Source: Rhodococcus sp. OK302 (GTDB lineage: Bacteria > Actinomycetota > Actinomycetes > Mycobacteriales > Mycobacteriaceae). Taken from it: a stretch of DNA of 64,000 nucleotides. The notes beneath the pieces are model-generated. The model searched no databases. It saw nothing but the letters and a program-made list of their open reading frames with translations, and was not told the origin of the DNA. Shown here piece after piece: positions 15,001 through 24,613 of the stretch (within the stretch, counting starts at the first letter, position 1; each line of letters starts with the position of its first letter). A program made the position numbers and the translations under genes. The stretch covers positions 3,384,501-3,448,500 of the forward strand of contig NZ_NPJZ01000001.1 of assembly GCF_002245895.1 (NCBI RefSeq). Reading direction: 5' to 3'.

Positions 15001-18000
15001 TCGGTGCCGAGAATGGCGTACGGGACCTCTTCGAGGCGCCGACAGTCGCGGCGCTGGCCAGGCGTATCGACCAGTCGGAGCAGGAACGGTCGGAGCGTCC
15101 GATCCTCGCAGCTCGCCCACGGCCGGAAGATATTCCGCTCTCGTTTGCTCAGCAGCGGATGTGGTTCGTCAACCAACTGGACATCGCGTCACCGGCGTAC
15201 AACATCCCGATTGTGGTGCGGCTGCGAGGTGCACTCGACGCGGGGGCATTGAGCGACGCAATCATCGACGTCGTACGTCGCCACGAGTCGTTGCGAACGG
15301 TGTTCCCGGAACGTGAGTCCGGGCCGGTTCAGCAGATACTGCCTGCCGAGAGTGCCCTTCCCTCAATGATTTCCGTTCCTGTTGTCGACGAGGAGCATCT
15401 GCGGGACGAGCTTGCCCGGCTGGTGTCGGCCGGTTTCGATGTCACCGTCCGTGCTCCACTGCGCGTGGGATTGTTCTCGCTGAGCTCGACAGAGCACGTA
15501 CTGGCCGTTGTGGTGCATCATATTTCGGCAGACGGTTTCTCGATGGTTCCGCTCGTGCGCGACGTCATGACGGCGTACGGCGCCCGTGTGGGCGGCAGTG
15601 CGCCGGAGTGGCCGATGCTCCCGGTGCAATACGCCGATTACTCCCTGTGGCAACGCGAACTACTGGGTTCCGATGACGACGCCGAGTCGCTGTTATCGGC
15701 GCAACTCGACTATTGGACGACCACGCTGGCAGGCACACCGGATCTCCTGGAACTACCCACCGATCGTGAGCGGCCGTCCCAGCAGTCCTTCCGCGGCGGG
15801 CGCATCAACTTTTCCGTCGACCGAGACCTTCATCGGCGCGTGAAGGAACTGTCGCGGAGCTTGCATTGCACCGAGTTCATGACAATCCACGCCGCACTTG
15901 CGGTCCTGCTGGCACGACTCGGCAGCACCGACGACGTGGTGATCGGAACGCCGATCGCCGGTCGTGGGGAACGGGCGCTCGACGATCTTGTCGGTATGTT
16001 CGTCGGGACGCTTGCACTCCGCACACCGGTGGACGCGGCGCAGCCTTTCACGGCTCTGGCAGCGCGCTGTCGCGACGTCGACCTCGGTGCCTTCGCCCAT
16101 GCAGACGTTCCGTTCGAACGTGTCGTGGAGGAAATCGGACCGACCAGGTCGACGGCGTATTCACCGATTTCCCAAGTCTCCCTGGAATTTCAGAATAACG
16201 AGCGACCGGTCCTGACTCTGCCCGGATTGGAAGTTCAGGGGCTCGATCCCGAACTCGACGTCGTCAAGGTCGATCTCGAATTCCTCTTGGTGGAGGAGTT
16301 CGATTCGAACGGTGAACCGGCCGGGATGACCGGAGCTGTTGACTTTGCCACGGATCTGTTCGACGGCGACACCGTCCGAAGTTTCGCCGAGCGATTCGTT
16401 CGAATTCTGGTTGCCGTCACCGAAGATCCCGACGAGGCGATCGGCGAAATCCCGCTTCTCGACAAGGAGGAGAGCCGAGAGTTGGCGCCGGCGCGAGGCA
16501 CGCCCGACGTGCCACCGGAACTGTTGCCCGACATGTTGACAGCCGCCGCCGCACTCGATCCCGACGCCGTCGCGCTGTCCTACGAGGATCGGCAGATCAC
16601 GTACCGTGAACTCGACGAATGGTCCAACAGTGTGGCGCGGGTTCTGCGAGGACACGGGGTTGGTCCGGAAACTTTTGTGGCGTTGGGAATGCCGCGTTCG
16701 ATCGAGGCGGTGGTCTCGATCTGGTCGATCACCAAGGCCGGGGCGGCGTTTGTGCCGGTGGATCCGGCATATCCCACCGAGCGTATCGACTACATGCTCT
16801 CCGACTCCGGGGCATCGGTCGGTCTGACGTTGCGAGGCAACCGGAGTCAGCTTCCGCACACGGTGTCGTGGTTGGTGCTCGACGATGCGGACTTTGTCGA
16901 GCAGTTGGCAGCTGTGTCGTCATCGCCGTTTACCGACGAAGATCGAACCAGGCCGCTGTATCTTGCACACCCGGCCTATCTCATCTACACGTCGGGTTCG
17001 ACCGGAAAGCCAAAGGGAGTAAACGTCACTCATCAAGGGTTGGCCAATTTCACCGCGGAAACGCGAGAACGATTCGAAGTCACGCACGACGCTCGGGTGT
17101 CGCAACTGACGTCTCCGAGTTTTGATGCTTCGGTGTTCGAACTGATGATGGCGTTCAGTGCGTCGGCTCGCGTGGTGATTGTTCCGCCCACAATCTACGG
17201 TGGCAGCGATTTGGCGGATCTGCTCAAGCGCGAGCACGTGACCCATGCGACCATCACACCGACGGCATTGTCGTCCCTCGGCGAAGAAGGTCTCGACTCA
17301 CTTCGTGTCCTCGATTTGGTGGGGGAGGCGTGTCCACCGGAAGTGGTCGCACAATGGGCGCCGGGGCGGAGCCTGCACAGCGGGTACGGGCCGACGGAGA
17401 CCACCGTTCAGGCAAGTGTCAGTGAGCCTATGCATCCCGGTGAGGGTGTGAATGTCGGTGCGCCAGCATTGGGATTCGGGTTCTTGGTCCTCGATGAGCG
17501 GCTGCAACCAGTCCCGGGTGGGGTGCACGGCGAGTTGTATATTACCGGTCCAGGTATGGCACGCGGGTACCACAATCGGATGGCGTTGACCTCGGAGCGA
17601 TTTGTAGCCTGTCCCTTCGGTGACTCGAGTAGCCGGATGTACCGGACCGGCGACGTCGTGCGTTGGCGGCAGTCCGAGAACGGCACCGGCTATACCCTCG
17701 AATACATCGGGCGCAGCGACTTCCAGGTCAAAGTCCGTGGTTTCCGAATCGAACTCGGAGAGATCGATGCCGTGCTCGCTCGCCATCCGGCCGTATCCTT
17801 CGTAGCGACCATCGGGCGCCCGGGGCCAGCGGGTGAGACGGTACTTGTCTCCTACCTTCGGGCTCAGGACGGACAGGATGTGGTTCCCGCAGAACTACGC
17901 ACCTATGCGGCCGAGCGACTGCCGGCTCACATGGTGCCGGCCGCAGTGGTCGTGCTCGATCGGATTCCGATGACTCCCGTGGGCAAACTCGACCGAAAGG

Positions 18001-19097
18001 CGTTGCCCGCTCCGGAATTCGGATCACTCGCTGCTGCATTCCGTGCGCCGACGACGGACACCGAGCGTGTCATCGTGGAAGTGTTCGCGGAGGTTCTCGG
18101 GGTGGAACGGGTGGGCACGGCTGACAGCTTCTTCGACCTCGGCGGAAGCTCTCTCGTCGCCACGAAGATCGTCAGTGGCTTGCATGCCAGGTTGGATCGG
18201 AAGGTGCCGCTGCAGTGGATGTTCCTCGATCCCACTCCGGCCGGAATTGCCCGACGACTCGACATTCCCACCCACAGTGCGGACGTGGAAGAGGCACTCG
18301 CCGTGGTGATTCCGTTGCGTGTGCAGGGAAGTGGAAGGCCGCTGTTCTGCGTGCATCCGGGAATCGGGTTGTCCTGGGGATACGCGGGTCTGGTGCAACA
18401 CCTACCCCCGGACAGGCCTGTCTACGGGCTTCAACTGCCCACGATCAGTGGTGACGGCGAATATCGGTCGATCGAACAGCTTGCACACCGTTACGTCGAG
18501 GAACTTCAGGCCATCGCACCGACAGGTCCGTACGATCTGCTCGGTTGGTCGCTCGGCGGGATCATCGCCCACGCGATGGCTGTTGAATTGCAGAGGGCGG
18601 GTGAAGAAGTCGGGACCCTGGCCGTCATGGACAGTTACCCCGAGAACGGCGAAGCGCCGGAGTCCGCGGAACTCGATATCCGGGAACTCCTGCTCGGACT
18701 CGGACTTGACGTAGGCGCCGAGGACGTGGGGACGGAGACAAACAAGGGTGATGAGATGACTTACGAGCGTGCGGCCGAGTTGTTGGGCGAGACGTTCGGA
18801 ACCGAGACCGGGGTACGCGCGCGTGACGTCGCCCGGATCGCTACCGGATACAAGAACTCCCGGCGTCTTGGTCACCAGTTCATTCCTCAGATCTATCACG
18901 GGGACCTGCACGTTTTTGCCGCGATGCGTGACGGGGACGGAGCAGCCAATGCGCGATCGCCGCTGGAGTGGAGTCCGCTCGTGACGGGACGAATCGATGT
19001 GCAGCCGGTGGACTGCGGGCACAACGAGATGATCGAACCGCATGCCTTGGCGATCATCGGACCTGCGCTTGCTCGTGCTATCACCGCCGAGATCTGA
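1..19097 (+). CDS. Non-ribosomal peptide synthetase, 5 modules visible, 5'-truncated, ends in thioesterase
   Basis: Multimodular peptide synthetase. The reading frame is open at base 3, so the true start is upstream. Domains by nucleotide: C 1-790 (C-terminal half), A1 800-2310, T1 (LGGDSI near 2434), E1 2590-3960 (NHLVVDG), C2 4050-5370 (NHHIILDG), A2 5400-6990, T2 (near 7108), C3 7260-8640 (HHIAADG), A3 8660-10170, T3 (near 10309), E3 10450-11900 (HHLAMDG), C4 11950-13290 (NHHILLDG), A4 13310-14820, T4 (near 14949), C5 15120-16480 (HHISADG), A5 16500-18010, T5 (near 18139), TE 18300-19097 (GWSLGG; late CGHNE His). Ten-residue codes read by alignment to GrsA: A1 DALFVGAVVK (unassigned, hydrophobic), A2 DVWHFSLVDK (Ser), A3 DFWNIGMVHK (Thr), A4 DGFFVGAVMK (unassigned), A5 DAFTDVGVQK (unassigned). 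C2 and C4 follow E domains and carry the LSPLQxGxxFHA signature of D-accepting domains. Predicted order is D-X1, Ser, D-Thr, X4, X5, then release by TE. Product not recognised. Confidence 0.97.
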   Translation, partial: QLAYWTAALSDLPEVLEIPTDRPRPAVRSLQADHFEFGIGEEVHAGVVALARNHNATVFMTMHAVLAILLARLSGGDDITVGTPIAGRGERELDDIVGMFVNTLVLRTRINGDATFSDVLGMVREGDLGAFTHAEVPFERVVEVLNPSRSTAYSPLFQVMLEFQDIERPTLELPGLQIRSLDAPIDTTNFDLQLTVSENVDADGIPAGITAEFGYATDLFDEETVAGFARRFQCILETVTESADVRVGDIDILGISERAELAPAPGGEALTPRTLPELLAEATAHDPDAVALAFEGREVCYGELDERSNQLARMLIERGAGPETVVAVCIPRSVDAILAVWAVAKSGAAFLPVDPNHPAGRIEYMLTDSGAVWGVTTSAQRAALPDTAAWIVLGGMDCEDQLARYSSAALSDDERTSPILIDNPAYLIYTSGSTGTPKGVVTTHRGLSNFAAQEWETFATSVRSRTLHFASPSFDASVLELLLAIGAGATMVIAPPTVLGGAELADLLESQQVTHCFVTPAALASVDPAGLTALECVVTGGEACPPELVAQWARGRRMFNAYGPTEATVVSSISGQLVAEAPVTIGAPTRGFTEAVLDSRLQPVPAGVTGELYLAGPALARGYHQRFPLTAEHFVANPFGPAGSRMYRTGDRVRWTADQQLEYLGRTDSQVKIRGFRIERGEVESALLAHDDVAQAVTQVWNGDIGDSGGGRLIGYLVPESGTRIDSRAVLDFVSGQLASYMVPAALVVLDTLPLTVHGKLNRSALPAPDFAAAVSTNRPPRTETEKLLAGLFTDVLRLDSVGVDDSFFALGGDSIMSIQLVARARDAGVILSPRDVFDRRTVARLAEAASFDHDRTVGLDELTGAGVGPLPLTPVSRWMLERSGGQVDKFSQSLLLAAPVGLTYDVLVRAVGAVLDRHDMLRARLLPEMRAGMEVLPTGTATAEALVRRVPVDTVQGDDFIALAETELAAAADHLNPATAEMVRVVWFDAPNESGRLLVVVNHLVVDGVSWRILISDLALACSHIQSGASPALPAVGTSMRRWTHGLLDAAQQRTPELELWKNILDGRDPLIGSRPLDPVTDVDSTVDTVSVEVSSSVTSALLTALPEAVHGSVGDGLLTALAMALITWRRRQGGTVEDALINLEGHGREEQVVDGADLSRTVGWFTTLYPARLDLTGIDIDDAMAGGSAAGQAIKAVKEQLLAIPDHGIGFGLLRYLDSESSESLSRFRSPQVSFNYLGRVASSDGTQDWLPVTGSRQLGGTQNPEMPVASAIDINAFVDDSPDGPGLRASFAFPRGVLSEAEITEFTELWHRALGGLAAYTSRPDAGGLTPSDVPLVTVSQQQIERWEAQFPALEDVWSLSPLQSGLLFHAALAASSMDVYTAQLRINLEGRVDAGRLRTAAAGLLARHPNLRTAFVYDDEGVPAQVVVDDVEVPWRAVDLSASGTDIESELARALDADRRARFDLAAPPHLRLTLFRTAPEQFVLAITNHHIILDGWSMPLLVRELLTRYAADGTPAGLPNPPSYRSYLEWLANRDREATSSAWEAALDGLEEPTLLAPPGSAAAYGVPEDVDIVLPDTVRDALAEVVRSGGITMNTVVQAAWGVLLSRLLSRDDVIFGTTVAGRPPQLPGVENMMGLFINTLPVRVRISPEESLAQLLTRLQGEQSRLLDYHEVSLGEVQSRAGLGNLFDTLSVFESYPVDKSGLDENSDIVGMRVTDLDARDATHYPITLLSILEPSLRLSLRYQPGIFDRATMTMLGERLVRILETIADDVSTPVGEVDIFVSGERELVLDSWNATGHALPGVTLADLFDAQVARTPGAVAVVFEGTALSYREFDARVNRLARFLISVGVGPEVSVGVAVGRSVELLVAIYAVVKAGGAYVPVDVDQPVERVGFAVSSAGAVLILTVSGGGGGLPVGVRVVELDVVDVSGFSSVRVTDADRVARLLPEHPAYVMFTSGSTGRPKGVVVPQVGVVNRLLWMQDRYPLSSDDVVLQKTPVTFDVSVWELFWPLIVGARVVVAVAGGHRDPVYLSRVIVGQAVTVVHFVPSMLDVFVAESGAAACVGLRRVFASGESLSVVSAVRLRDVLPGVELHNLYGPTEASVDVTFHEFGSGVVGVGSVPIGVPVWNTRVFVLDSRLRPVPVGVVGELYLGGVQLARGYVGRADLTADRFVADPFGGSGSRLYRSGDVVRWVRLSGARGDVASSSGVRGDVASSGELEYVGRSDFQVKLRGQRVELGEVEAVLLRQVGVAQAVVVLRGGVGGEYLAGFVVPVSGVSLDVGVVLGGVAAELVGFMVPSVLVVLSGLPVTVNGKLDRKALPDTGFSGTTFRSPSSPTEQAVATAFADVLGVERISADDSFFDLGGDSLSAARAVARINSALGSTLSIAALFDAPVVSALAVWVESTAQTTAGVAMLSGRTRPDRIPLSLAQQRMWFVNQFDTSSPAYNIPVALRLEGVLDPDALRAALGDVIERHESLRTVFPGSSDGPRQTIADPATVVLDLSPVHVSDGELRSALDHFFGVGFDVSEELPLRVKLLRLAPERHVFAIVVHHIAADGVSMAPLARDLMLAYSARTRQQLPEWEPLPVQYADYTLWQREVLGTDAQAGSEVSGQLDYWTRTLSGIPELLQLPLDRPRPAQRSVAGGVVAFDIEPALHRTLINLAHHSNSSLFMVMHAALVVLLERLSGSDDVVVGTPVAGRGRRELDGVVGMFVNTLVLRTHVDSGSTFADVLSSVRAADLGALEHADIPFERLVDELAPERSTAHAPLFQVLLEFQNSTALRLELPGLAVRSIDVDLDVAKFDLQLSLMERVDEHGAPAGISAGFRYASDVFDRESVQRISERYLRVVESVTTDPAKPVGDIDILRAAEHVLTSANRLGTSATLAELFDQAVVLSGDTVAVSPGDSAAVTYGELDARANRLARLLVARGVAAESRVAVAMTTSVDLVVAILAVVKSGAGYVPVDVTSPTERLAFILGDARPRCVLTTTADSDAVDNFDLPMIMLDDPETVSALQRFSSLPVENADRQGSLHPDSVAYIIYTSGSTGQPKGVQVSHRNVATLLANTQSLFGFGPTDVWTMFHSSAFDFSVWEMWGALCHGGRLVLVDYFTARSPAKFLDLLREQRVTVLNQTPTAFYQLAEADRLAGTPDLALRYVIFGGEALEFGHLKRWYERRDETAPVLVNMYGITETTVHVSHLEIDRDRAAHESASVIGHGLPGLRVYVLDGRLHPVPPGVIGEMYVSGAQVSRGYLGRSALTASRFVPDPFTPGSRMYRSGDLGRWNANEMLEYLGRNDFQVQVKGYRIELGEVESALLACGGVAQSAVTALGDRLVGYVVPENGAVIDPAAIVDAVAQRLASYMVPAAVLVLGELPLTLNGKLDRKALPEADFGKNVTPSRLPVTDTERVLAELFAQVLGLDSVGVHDSFFTIGGDSIMSIQLVTRAKAAGVVISPRDVFDRKTVAALAEIAGTADEVSVLPELGGGGIGEIPLTPIASWMLGRGGDFRRYSQSALFTIPATLDVDTLTRALQVVVDRHDLLRAKVFRTDSTETGWRMVVQAEGAVRAAAVVRRVQGSGVDAECAARELGAALDRLDPASGVMLQVVWLDSEDSEDSEDSDDRDDSTAARLLIAVHHLAMDGVSWRILIPDLVSACAQLQSGSEPTLEPAGTSMRRWAHALVDSAHDPRRIAELELWRGMLDASDPMLGSRPLAPSDTAVDIEVRLPPSLTEALLTTVPAAFHGSVGDGLLTALALALIRWRRRREIELAEVLLSLEGHGREEQLAPGADLSRTIGWFTTIFPLRLDLRGVDLDDAFAGGPSAGAAIKKVKEQLLAVPDHGIGFGLLRYLNTDTAHALSSQAMPQISFNYLGRMGASSTRSADGWVPIEEPGLRERLTADMPLAAVVDVNAMTVDTDDGPVLTSTWTFPPGVITREEVDELAQGWAQALHALGAHAQAGGTGFTPSDFDLVELRQDGIDELESRVPDLSDVLSLSPLQAGMHFHAELADESVDAYLVQVSLELVGSVDAPRLRRAADTLLNRHSNLRTAFLHDAEGNTIQVVRARVEIPWTEVDLTTPESSAMDVERILGDDRLRPFEMTRAPLIRFLVIKTAPDNYLLVLTNHHILLDGWSMPLLITELLTLYATDGDQTSLPRVRGYRDYLEWMKNRDQGASREMWAQALAGVDGPTLLLPSERGQQQLSTISQERVFDLAEDQTARILDVARSRGLTVNTIVQVSWGIVLAALTGRDDVVFGATVSGRPPELAGIETMVGLFINTLPIRIRLLPSESLGDVLERVQAEQAALLDHHYIGLADIRRAAGPEVGFDTLAVFESYPVDRGGLTTDTDIAGMRVVGVDAKDAAHYPLSLVASVDARLRLKFEYLPDALDANTIDAVAGRLVQALAACTDPDQSLAALSLLTEQEHRDLVPVSGGSGGSTRTLAQILEDAAGLDPRAIALSYRDVDLSYGDLDKRSNRLARVLISRGVGPETFVAIGIPRSIESVLSVWAVAKTGAAFVPIDPSYPDGRIVHMLSDSGVALGVTTMEHRDRLPGTTDWMVLDDPDFARECAQQSGSRVHRIPAVALDSAAYVVYTSGSTGLPKGVVVTHRGLDNFARDQIERFGATPQSRTLHFSTPSFDGSVFEYLQAFGAGATMVIVPTDIYGGNELADLVKRERVTHAFITTAALASLDPTGLESLADVVFGGEACPPELVARWADPDLRNSRAGGRRLYNAYGPTETTVMSNISEPMVPEMPITIGGPIRGVAELVLDHRLQPVPVGVPGELYLAGVGLARGYHRRPALTAERFVADPSQPGTRMYRTGDIVRWTAEHSLEYVGRSDFQVKVRGFRIEPGEIDTVLMSEPNVGFAATLARSGPAGDTLLASYVVPTSGRTLDGAELTRAISDRLPAHMVPSSITVLERVPLTAVGKLDRAALPEPVFDSRAVHYRAPSGTIEVAVAGIFAEVLGIDDVGADDGFFELGGNSLSATRVMARIRASLGAENGVRDLFEAPTVAALARRIDQSEQERSERPILAARPRPEDIPLSFAQQRMWFVNQLDIASPAYNIPIVVRLRGALDAGALSDAIIDVVRRHESLRTVFPERESGPVQQILPAESALPSMISVPVVDEEHLRDELARLVSAGFDVTVRAPLRVGLFSLSSTEHVLAVVVHHISADGFSMVPLVRDVMTAYGARVGGSAPEWPMLPVQYADYSLWQRELLGSDDDAESLLSAQLDYWTTTLAGTPDLLELPTDRERPSQQSFRGGRINFSVDRDLHRRVKELSRSLHCTEFMTIHAALAVLLARLGSTDDVVIGTPIAGRGERALDDLVGMFVGTLALRTPVDAAQPFTALAARCRDVDLGAFAHADVPFERVVEEIGPTRSTAYSPISQVSLEFQNNERPVLTLPGLEVQGLDPELDVVKVDLEFLLVEEFDSNGEPAGMTGAVDFATDLFDGDTVRSFAERFVRILVAVTEDPDEAIGEIPLLDKEESRELAPARGTPDVPPELLPDMLTAAAALDPDAVALSYEDRQITYRELDEWSNSVARVLRGHGVGPETFVALGMPRSIEAVVSIWSITKAGAAFVPVDPAYPTERIDYMLSDSGASVGLTLRGNRSQLPHTVSWLVLDDADFVEQLAAVSSSPFTDEDRTRPLYLAHPAYLIYTSGSTGKPKGVNVTHQGLANFTAETRERFEVTHDARVSQLTSPSFDASVFELMMAFSASARVVIVPPTIYGGSDLADLLKREHVTHATITPTALSSLGEEGLDSLRVLDLVGEACPPEVVAQWAPGRSLHSGYGPTETTVQASVSEPMHPGEGVNVGAPALGFGFLVLDERLQPVPGGVHGELYITGPGMARGYHNRMALTSERFVACPFGDSSSRMYRTGDVVRWRQSENGTGYTLEYIGRSDFQVKVRGFRIELGEIDAVLARHPAVSFVATIGRPGPAGETVLVSYLRAQDGQDVVPAELRTYAAERLPAHMVPAAVVVLDRIPMTPVGKLDRKALPAPEFGSLAAAFRAPTTDTERVIVEVFAEVLGVERVGTADSFFDLGGSSLVATKIVSGLHARLDRKVPLQWMFLDPTPAGIARRLDIPTHSADVEEALAVVIPLRVQGSGRPLFCVHPGIGLSWGYAGLVQHLPPDRPVYGLQLPTISGDGEYRSIEQLAHRYVEELQAIAPTGPYDLLGWSLGGIIAHAMAVELQRAGEEVGTLAVMDSYPENGEAPESAELDIRELLLGLGLDVGAEDVGTETNKGDEMTYERAAELLGETFGTETGVRARDVARIATGYKNSRRLGHQFIPQIYHGDLHVFAAMRDGDGAANARSPLEWSPLVTGRIDVQPVDCGHNEMIEPHALAIIGPALARAITAEI
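5390..6970 (+). other. Codon-biased (G/T-rich) segment covering the Ser adenylation domain
   Basis: Across almost exactly the A2 domain of the NRPS, the coding strand becomes strongly G- and T-rich with few C, and codons end mainly in G or T. Flanking domains use the usual mixed G/C third positions. The shift begins just before the LADLFDAQ start of the A domain and ends at the [10 protein letters not shown] motif (A10). Reading frame and core motifs ([18 protein letters not shown], Ser code) are intact. I infer replacement or gene conversion of the A domain from another source, or a locally different mutational history. Confidence 0.75.
6608..6667 (+). repeat. Two tandem 30-bp units inside A2 (in-frame insertion)
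   Basis: Unit 1 is 6608-6637 and unit 2 is 6638-6667; they differ at one base (C/T near 6616/6646). The copies add about 20 residues with repeated RGDVASS between the VVRW and LEYVGR parts of the A domain, in the loop before core motif A8. Other A domains in this protein lack the insertion. The unit length is a multiple of three, so the frame is kept. Confidence 0.9.
10839..10874 (+). repeat. 9-bp tandem repeat encoding an acidic DSE run in E3
   Basis: Four consecutive 9-bp units (two identical, two with one change) encode repeated Asp-Ser-Glu/Asp, followed by a further Asp-rich stretch to about 10890. The run sits just before the HHLAMDG motif of the second epimerization domain, at a position that is short in E1, so it is probably a surface loop expansion by slippage. 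Confidence 0.85.
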
Positions 19098-19229
19098 CGG
19101 TTCAGGTGGCTGCGTCGGCGACTGCGGATGTTTTCCGGTCATCGTGACGGGGAATGTCCTCCAGTATCGGATGTTCACCACTAATGGCGGTCCGGTGTAC
19201 GACACCGCAATCAAGCTCGAGGAGCGATT

Positions 19230-20249
19230 ATGCGCGCGATCAGGCACCGCACGATCAGACGCTGTCGGACACTTGCGGTCGTCGCTGTCCTTGCCGCGTC
19301 AGGCATATTCGGGCAGGTAGCCGTAGCGTCGGCCGACGGTCCCGCTCTGGATCACGTCGAGCGCATCAATGACCGCCAGATGAATATGTACGTGTACTCG
19401 GCCGCAATGGACAAGGTAATCCGCCTCGAGGTAATCCGTCCCGAAGATACGAGCGTGCGCCGCCCAACGCTGTACTTGCTCAACGGTGCCGGCGGCGGCG
19501 CAGACGGTGGCGTCGATGCGGCGACCTGGCAGACCAAGACGGACGTGGTCGATTTCTTCGCCGACAAGAATGTCAATGTCGTCACTCCCATCGGCGGCGC
19601 GTACAGCTACTACACCGACTGGCAGCAGCCCGATCCTGTTCTCGGCCTCAACAAATGGACCACCTTCCTGACCGAGGAGCTGCCTCCGATTGTTGACGCC
19701 ACGCTGGGAACGACCGGTGTCAATGCCATCGCCGGACTGTCGATGGCGGGAACTTCCGTCCTTAACCTGGCTGAGTCGGCGCCGTCGCTGTATCGAGCAG
19801 TTGGTGCATTCAGTGGGTGCGCCGAGACGAGCACCCAACCCGGCCAGAGTTACGTCACCTTTGTCGTCAGTGCACGCGGCGGAAACGCAAACAACATGTG
19901 GGGCCCACCCGGCGATCCGGCGTGGGTAGCCCACGACCCCGTCGTCAATGCCGAGAAGCTGCGCGGCATCAACTTGTACATCAGCAACGGCAGCGGAATG
20001 CCTGGCCCTCATGACACCCTCGACGGACCGCAGGTCAACGGAGATATCGGCACCCTGGCCAACCAGGTGATCGTGGGCGGAGTCATCGAAGCGGGAACCA
20101 ACCAGTGCACCCAGCGATTGGCCGAGCGGCTCAGTTCTCTGGGAATTCCGGCCACGGTCGACTTCCGTCCGACCGGTACTCACTCATGGGGCTACTGGCA
20201 AGACGATCTGCACAACTCCTGGCCCATGATTTCAGGTTCTCTCGGCTGA
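19230..20249 (+). CDS. Secreted mycolyltransferase, antigen 85 family
   Basis: Predicted extracellular acyltransferase that moves mycolic acid between trehalose mycolates or onto arabinogalactan in the cell envelope. The 339-residue protein starts with a basic stretch and hydrophobic segment ending in an Ala-rich cleavage region near VASADGP (signal peptide). It has the alpha/beta-hydrolase fold of antigen 85/PS1 proteins: LLNGAGGG, a GLSMAG nucleophile elbow (Ser near residue 171) and a late THSWGYWQ segment with the catalytic His. Length fits single-domain rhodococcal and corynebacterial mycolyltransferases. Start chosen at ATG 19230 because GGAG lies at 19221-19224. It follows the NRPS by 132 bp on the same strand, so co-transcription is possible but not shown. 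Substrate cannot be told from sequence. Confidence 0.93.
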   Translation: MRAIRHRTIRRCRTLAVVAVLAASGIFGQVAVASADGPALDHVERINDRQMNMYVYSAAMDKVIRLEVIRPEDTSVRRPTLYLLNGAGGGADGGVDAATWQTKTDVVDFFADKNVNVVTPIGGAYSYYTDWQQPDPVLGLNKWTTFLTEELPPIVDATLGTTGVNAIAGLSMAGTSVLNLAESAPSLYRAVGAFSGCAETSTQPGQSYVTFVVSARGGNANNMWGPPGDPAWVAHDPVVNAEKLRGINLYISNGSGMPGPHDTLDGPQVNGDIGTLANQVIVGGVIEAGTNQCTQRLAERLSSLGIPATVDFRPTGTHSWGYWQDDLHNSWPMISGSLG

Positions 20250-20323
20250 TTTCGGCGCCTCGTTTTTCCAGGCTTCGTGATCGTGAGAATGTGCCAACTG
20301 CCCGACTGGCGCGGCCGTCCCGT

Positions 20324-20467
20324 TCAGCCGATCCTCCAAGGGGAGAGGCCTACCAGCAGTGACAAGGCGATAAAGGCTGCCAGGACCGTGTAGAACACCC
20401 TCGAATCAAGTATGAGAGCGAGTTCGGTCTCCTCGATCCTTCCTGCATCATTTTCGTCGTCGTTCAC
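20324..20467 (-). CDS. Small single-span membrane protein, hypothetical
   Basis: A 47-residue frame begins at a GTG (20467) with an AGGA-like sequence upstream. It has an acidic N-terminus (NDDENDAGRIEE) and one hydrophobic segment (VFYTVLAAFIALSLLVG) near the C-terminus, ending SPWRIG. An open frame continues upstream to 20560, but its composition looks non-coding. No family recognised. It lies downstream of and on the same strand as the DUF7144 gene (20609-21022), so it may be its operon partner. The membrane span supports a real gene; the small size keeps confidence low. Confidence 0.4.
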   Translation of the reverse strand: MNDDENDAGRIEETELALILDSRVFYTVLAAFIALSLLVGLSPWRIG

Positions 20468-20608
20468 GTTTCGGTGTCCTATCTCGTAGCCGTCCGTCGC
20501 GGTCGAATCTTGCTGGCACTCTTTGCCGATGGCCCGCATCGTCGGAACGATTCGGGCCATCGGTGTTCGGCCACGAACGGGTGCCCGACTCGGCCGTGAA
20601 CAAGGTGC

Positions 20609-21022
20609 TTACTCGCTGGGCCTCCACGTTGCGACAGCCCAGATAACTACGATGTCGAGTGCGATGACGAGAATCGACCACAGCGGGTAGTAGGGCATCC
20701 ACAGGAAGTTCGCGACGATCGACAAAGCGGCAATAACGAAAGCGAGGCCGCGAGCCCAGCTCGCTCCGGCGAAGAGTCCCAGTGCAACAACGATTCCGAC
20801 GGCACCCAGGATGACGTGGATCCATCCCCATGTGGTGATGTCGAACTGGTAGGTGTAGTTGATTCCGACGACGAAGAGATTGTTGTCGGCAAGTGCGGCG
20901 ATTCCTTGTAGAACACTGACGAGCCCCGCCGCGAGCAGCAAAATCGCGGCCGCGAACGTTGTGCCGGCGGCGATGCCTTGCTTGACCGGGCTAGTGGATT
21001 GAGTTTGCGACGTTGTGGTCAT
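20609..21022 (-). CDS. Four-helix membrane protein, DUF7144-like
   Basis: 137-residue integral membrane protein with four hydrophobic segments (about residues 17-40, 63-82, 87-105 and 110-130), a Thr/Ser/Gln-rich cytoplasmic start and a conserved-looking WGWIHVILG stretch. This matches the small actinobacterial DUF7144 (formerly unnamed) membrane family of unknown function, often seen beside stress genes. ATG 21022 is preceded by AAAGGACATC. It is divergent from the AI-2E family gene, with 172 bp between the starts that must hold both promoters. Function not known. Confidence 0.85.
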   Translation of the reverse strand: MTTTSQTQSTSPVKQGIAAGTTFAAAILLLAAGLVSVLQGIAALADNNLFVVGINYTYQFDITTWGWIHVILGAVGIVVALGLFAGASWARGLAFVIAALSIVANFLWMPYYPLWSILVIALDIVVIWAVATWRPSE

Positions 21023-21194
21023 CTGATGTCCTTTCGGCGGAAGTGTCTTCGGCCAGTCTCTGATGAACGCTGCAATCGAACATCATCCTCAACGGATGAT
21101 CACTCATCTGTAACGGGTGATGCCGTCGACCGGCTCTGCCTGAGACTCTGAACTCGAACATTCCGGGATACACCAGTTCGGGAGGAAACACTTC

Positions 21195-22328
21195 ATGGCG
21201 GAATCGGTCGAGCCCCCCGGCATTTCCCCTGCCTGGTCACTTCCACGTGGGGTCATCGTTCTGTTGGGGTTGGCCAGTCTGGTCGTTTCGGTAGCCGGAA
21301 TGAGGTCGTTCGCTTCCGTTATCGGACCAGTTTTCCTTGCCCTCATGCTCACGGTGGCCGTGCACCCACTACCAATATGGTTGCAGCGAAAAGGATTACC
21401 CCGATGGGCGGCGACCCTCATCGCGTTGGTCGCGGTCTACAGCATTCTGAACCTGCTCGTTCTTCTGCTGATTATCTCGGTGGCCAGGCTCGGCAGCATA
21501 CTGCCGGACTACCAGAGCGACATCGACCAGCTGTTAGACAGCACGCGAACATCATTGAACAACAACGGGATCGGATCCGACCAGATTCACAACCTGCTTT
21601 CCGGAATTGATGCGAGTGCACTGTTCGGGTTCGTCGAAGGAATACTGGAGGGCGCACTCGGGATCTTCTCGAACCTGCTCTTCGTGCTCGTGCTACTGCT
21701 GTTCATGGCAGTAGATGGCAGCTCTTACGCCGAACGCATGGGGGAGCTGGTGCGCTCGCGTCCCGACATCGCCGGAGCGTTGAATGCCTTCTCCTCCGGC
21801 ACCCGCAAATACCTGATCGTCTCCACGGTGTTTGGTGCCATCGTCGCCGTCCTCGACACGGGACTGCTGTGGGCACTGGGGATTCCACTCCCCGTATTGT
21901 GGGGGTTGCTCTCGTTTATCACCAACTACATTCCCAACATCGGGTTCGTTCTCGGACTGGTGCCTCCGGCGTTGCTGGCATTGCTGCAAGGTGGTGTCGG
22001 ATCGATGATCACCGTCATTGTGCTCTACAGCGTCGTCAACGTCGTCATCCAATCTGTGATCCAACCGAAGTTTGTCGGCGATGCAGTGGGTCTATCGGTT
22101 ACGCTGACATTCTTGTCGTTGGTTTTTTGGTCCTGGGTACTCGGCCCACTCGGTGCAATACTCGCAATCCCGTTGACGCTCATGGCCAAAGCGCTTCTGG
22201 TCGACATCGATCCGTCCACGCGCTGGGCTGATGTCCTGTTGGGTGGGGGTCCGGCAGCAGCGCCGAAAGGGACTCCGCCGACGGAAACTGTGCCTGACCC
22301 GGAACCCGACAAGGTCCCGGTTGCATGA
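21195..22328 (+). CDS. AI-2E/PerM family membrane protein
   Basis: 377-residue polytopic membrane protein of the AI-2E exporter/PerM family (UPF0118). The N-terminal two helices (about residues 15-55), a third helix near residue 75, a central extracytoplasmic part (DYQSDIDQLLDSTR...) and a C-terminal helical bundle are in family order. The motifs LWALGIPLPVLWGLLSF and NYIPNIGFVLG, and the QSVIQPKFVG stretch, are typical. The C-terminal tail is Pro-rich. Members export small molecules or act in Na+/H+ antiport; the substrate here is unknown. ATG 21195 has GGGAGGA about 7 bp upstream. The GlsB-type gene follows 112 bp downstream on the same strand. Confidence 0.93.
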   Translation: MAESVEPPGISPAWSLPRGVIVLLGLASLVVSVAGMRSFASVIGPVFLALMLTVAVHPLPIWLQRKGLPRWAATLIALVAVYSILNLLVLLLIISVARLGSILPDYQSDIDQLLDSTRTSLNNNGIGSDQIHNLLSGIDASALFGFVEGILEGALGIFSNLLFVLVLLLFMAVDGSSYAERMGELVRSRPDIAGALNAFSSGTRKYLIVSTVFGAIVAVLDTGLLWALGIPLPVLWGLLSFITNYIPNIGFVLGLVPPALLALLQGGVGSMITVIVLYSVVNVVIQSVIQPKFVGDAVGLSVTLTFLSLVFWSWVLGPLGAILAIPLTLMAKALLVDIDPSTRWADVLLGGGPAAAPKGTPPTETVPDPEPDKVPVA

Positions 22329-22440
22329 TTCTCCCACCGCGGCGCCGCGTCCAGCTCGCTTTATCGGCCAGTAAAGCTGACTCGCAAGAGGATTCAAGAT
22401 TCCGGTTCACACGCCAAGTCGACGTAGTTAGGATTCCAGC

Positions 22441-22707
22441 ATGCTTCTCATAGCGATCATATTGTTCGGGACAATCATCGGTGCCGCAGCCCAGCTGCTT
22501 CTGGGAAAGTCCAAGAAGGGAGTGGACTGGAGCGCGGCATTCGCTGCCGGAATCATCGGTTCGTTTGTCGGTGGCTTGTTGGTCAGCCTGCTTTCAGGTG
22601 ACGGCCTCGCGTTTCGCCCGAGTGGGATCATCGGTTCGGTGGTCGGAGCAATCATTGTCACGGCAGGATGGCATTGGTGGAAGGGTAAGAATGCTGCGCG
22701 CGTGTAG
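22441..22707 (+). CDS. GlsB/YeaQ/YmgE family stress membrane protein
   Basis: 88-residue protein with three hydrophobic Gly-rich segments and the family pattern (FGTIIGAAAQLLLGK, then AFAAGIIGSFVGGLL and SGIIGSVVGAIIV). These small membrane proteins, once annotated as transglycosylase-associated, are usually induced by envelope or general stress; the molecular role is not established. Length fits the family (80-90 residues). ATG at 22441; upstream sequence has only a weak ribosome site. It is followed 56 bp later by a strong hairpin terminator. Confidence 0.9.
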   Translation: MLLIAIILFGTIIGAAAQLLLGKSKKGVDWSAAFAAGIIGSFVGGLLVSLLSGDGLAFRPSGIIGSVVGAIIVTAGWHWWKGKNAARV

Positions 22708-22763
22708 CGGATAACTTCCACACGGCGTTGCTGTTTCGTCAGATAGCGACGAGGGCCCGCAAG

Positions 22764-22805
22764 ATCCCACCGGTAGGTCGACTGAAGTCGACCTACCGGT
22801 GGGAT
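22764..22805. terminator. Bidirectional hairpin terminator, perfect 20-bp arms
   Basis: Left arm 22764-22783 and right arm 22786-22805 are perfect reverse complements, with only 2 bases between them. The hairpin lies between convergent genes (GlsB-type ending 22707 and DUF1254 protein ending 22807) and abuts the latter's stop codon. It would terminate transcription from both sides. T-runs are short, as usual in actinobacteria. Confidence 0.9.
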
Positions 22806-22806
22806 T

Positions 22807-24135
22807 TCAGGTTCGGACAATGGCGGGGGTGACGTAGCTTCTGTCGAGGACAGCGGGCAGTGGTTCGTACATGCGCAGCACTGGTCTGAAATCGCCGGCG
22901 GGGGCCGGTAGCCAGTTGGCGGCGGCATCCGCATCGGATGGCTTGTCATGACTGATGGTGATTGTCAGGCCGCCGTGCTCGTCGAACACCAATCCCGGAG
23001 TCCGGTCGCCGATCGAGTAACGCTCGATCGGGTTGGCGACGAGAAAGAAATCGGGGACGGAATACATGGTCAGGGACCAGAAGGCGTTCACTGGCGGCAA
23101 CGGATCCAGATGCAGAGTGTAGGTGCGTGCTCCGTTGAGTTGCTCGCCACGGTCATCGACATAGGTAATGATGTAGGCAGCTTCGTAGGCATGATTTCCC
23201 CAGAGCCCGCCTTTGGCTGCGGCTGCACGCTCGATGATGCGCAAGGACGGATTCTCGATCTTGAACGCCGCGTCGTCGATCGTGCCGACCTCGAAGAAGT
23301 CGAGGTTGTAATCGAAGGCATGAAACGTCAGTGTCCATCCGTTGACCTGTGGGCTGGATCCCGAAGTCAATGCTTGATGCAGGTTTTGTTCACCCACAGA
23401 CAGACCGGCGCGCAACGATTTCGCGAATTGATCCGACGGTGATGTGTACGGAGAGTCCTCGTCTGAAAGACCTACCGGTGCAAAGGATTTCTGCAGCGGG
23501 ACGTCTCGGTCGGCCGGGGGAAATGCTTGCGAGCGCACACGCAGTTTCTCCAGGAAAGAGAACTCGTCCGCAACCGCGGAATCAGTCTTCGGGAGTTCGG
23601 TGGGGACTGCGCGGGGGTCCAGCGCAGTCAGGGTAGTGGCGTCTTGAAGTGCATGAACTGAATCCAAGTCGGCTTCGCCGGCGCAGGCCCACCGTCCCAC
23701 GATGGAGGCGATCCGGGTCGGGAACCTGATCACTGTGGTGCCCGTGGGGGCGTCGCCGTCCCAGTTTTGTGGAACGAGAAGGAAATCCCCTGCTCCAGTG
23801 CCTGTCGAGCGGTGGCCGACATACGCAAAGTTATTTGTCCAGGCGTCGACGAACTGCAGGACGTAGTATCGGCCGGCGGTATCGGGTACGTGGAGGGCGA
23901 CCGGGCCGACAGAGAGATCGATCTGAGCCATGGAATAGACCGTGTCGTTGTTGATCGTCACAAAGGTATCGTCAGGTCCGGCGAGTGTACGAGCATGGCT
24001 GAAGGTGTTGAACGGGGCTGCTGGGTTCGCGCCGACTCCTTCGCTCACATACCTGCCCACCTGATCCAGATTGAAGACGATGGGAAAGCCGTAAATATAG
24101 GCTTGTGCGACAAGTCCTGTGAGGTCGTCGTTCAT
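22807..24135 (-). CDS. DUF1254/DUF1214 domain protein
   Basis: 442-residue protein with an N-terminal DUF1254 region (AQAYIYGFPIVFN, then TINNDTVYSMAQIDLS and VPDTAGRYYVLQFVDAWTNNFAYVG) and a C-terminal DUF1214 region (LPPVNAFWSLTMYS, NPIERYSIGDRTPGL). The pair is common in bacteria and its biochemical role is not settled. No signal peptide is visible at the chosen start, so it looks cytoplasmic. ATG 24135 is chosen over the in-frame start at 24186 because GAGAGGA lies just upstream and homology begins immediately after. It is divergent from the LuxR-family regulator at 24614, whose AT-rich leader may also hold its promoter. Confidence 0.9.
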   Translation of the reverse strand: MNDDLTGLVAQAYIYGFPIVFNLDQVGRYVSEGVGANPAAPFNTFSHARTLAGPDDTFVTINNDTVYSMAQIDLSVGPVALHVPDTAGRYYVLQFVDAWTNNFAYVGHRSTGTGAGDFLLVPQNWDGDAPTGTTVIRFPTRIASIVGRWACAGEADLDSVHALQDATTLTALDPRAVPTELPKTDSAVADEFSFLEKLRVRSQAFPPADRDVPLQKSFAPVGLSDEDSPYTSPSDQFAKSLRAGLSVGEQNLHQALTSGSSPQVNGWTLTFHAFDYNLDFFEVGTIDDAAFKIENPSLRIIERAAAAKGGLWGNHAYEAAYIITYVDDRGEQLNGARTYTLHLDPLPPVNAFWSLTMYSVPDFFLVANPIERYSIGDRTPGLVFDEHGGLTITISHDKPSDADAAANWLPAPAGDFRPVLRMYEPLPAVLDRSYVTPAIVRT

Positions 24136-24613
24136 GCAATTTTCCTCTCGTACATCTTGCCGACATGCATCGCGCGGCGCGGGCATTCACGGCCCGCGTC
24201 GCCGAGTATTCGGCAATCGGCGGCCGATTACCTCATCCTCTTCGGGTGAAAATCCTCGCAGAGTGCGGGGATCCAGCAAGGCGTCGAACGACGTGAAAAC
24301 TATTTTCGACCGCCGAGCGTCAAATCCTCGACATACTTGTTGATTTGGCTATCGGGCGGTTATTTTCAAGTTTCGATGGAGTTTCTTGGCTGGTCGGAAG
24401 AGATTTCGACATTTGATTCCTATCGCTATCTCATAGTGAAGATCGATAATCCAGCGACTCGGTGGCTAATTGTTGAAATGTGAAGCGTCAGCGGGGACTT
24501 TAGTCGTAATTCACCCAAAATTCCCTTTATGGTCCGTGTTTTGACTGGATGGAACTTATACTCCGATTGTCCATTGTGGCCATGTTTCAATATGGGACGG
24601 CGGGGTATATAAA
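24136..24613. promoter_or_regulatory. 478-bp AT-rich divergent intergenic region
   Basis: This gap separates the DUF1254 gene (minus) from the LuxR-family regulator (plus). From about 24340 to 24600 it is clearly more AT-rich than anything else in the window. I see no convincing gene, tRNA or known riboswitch. It probably holds promoters and regulator-binding sites, but no exact site can be assigned. Confidence 0.5.

Noticed and set aside
13290..15176. 628-residue open frame on the minus strand inside the NRPS
   Set aside because: Long antisense frames are expected in high-GC genes; the sequence has no recognisable domain and the sense strand encodes conserved C, A and T domains.
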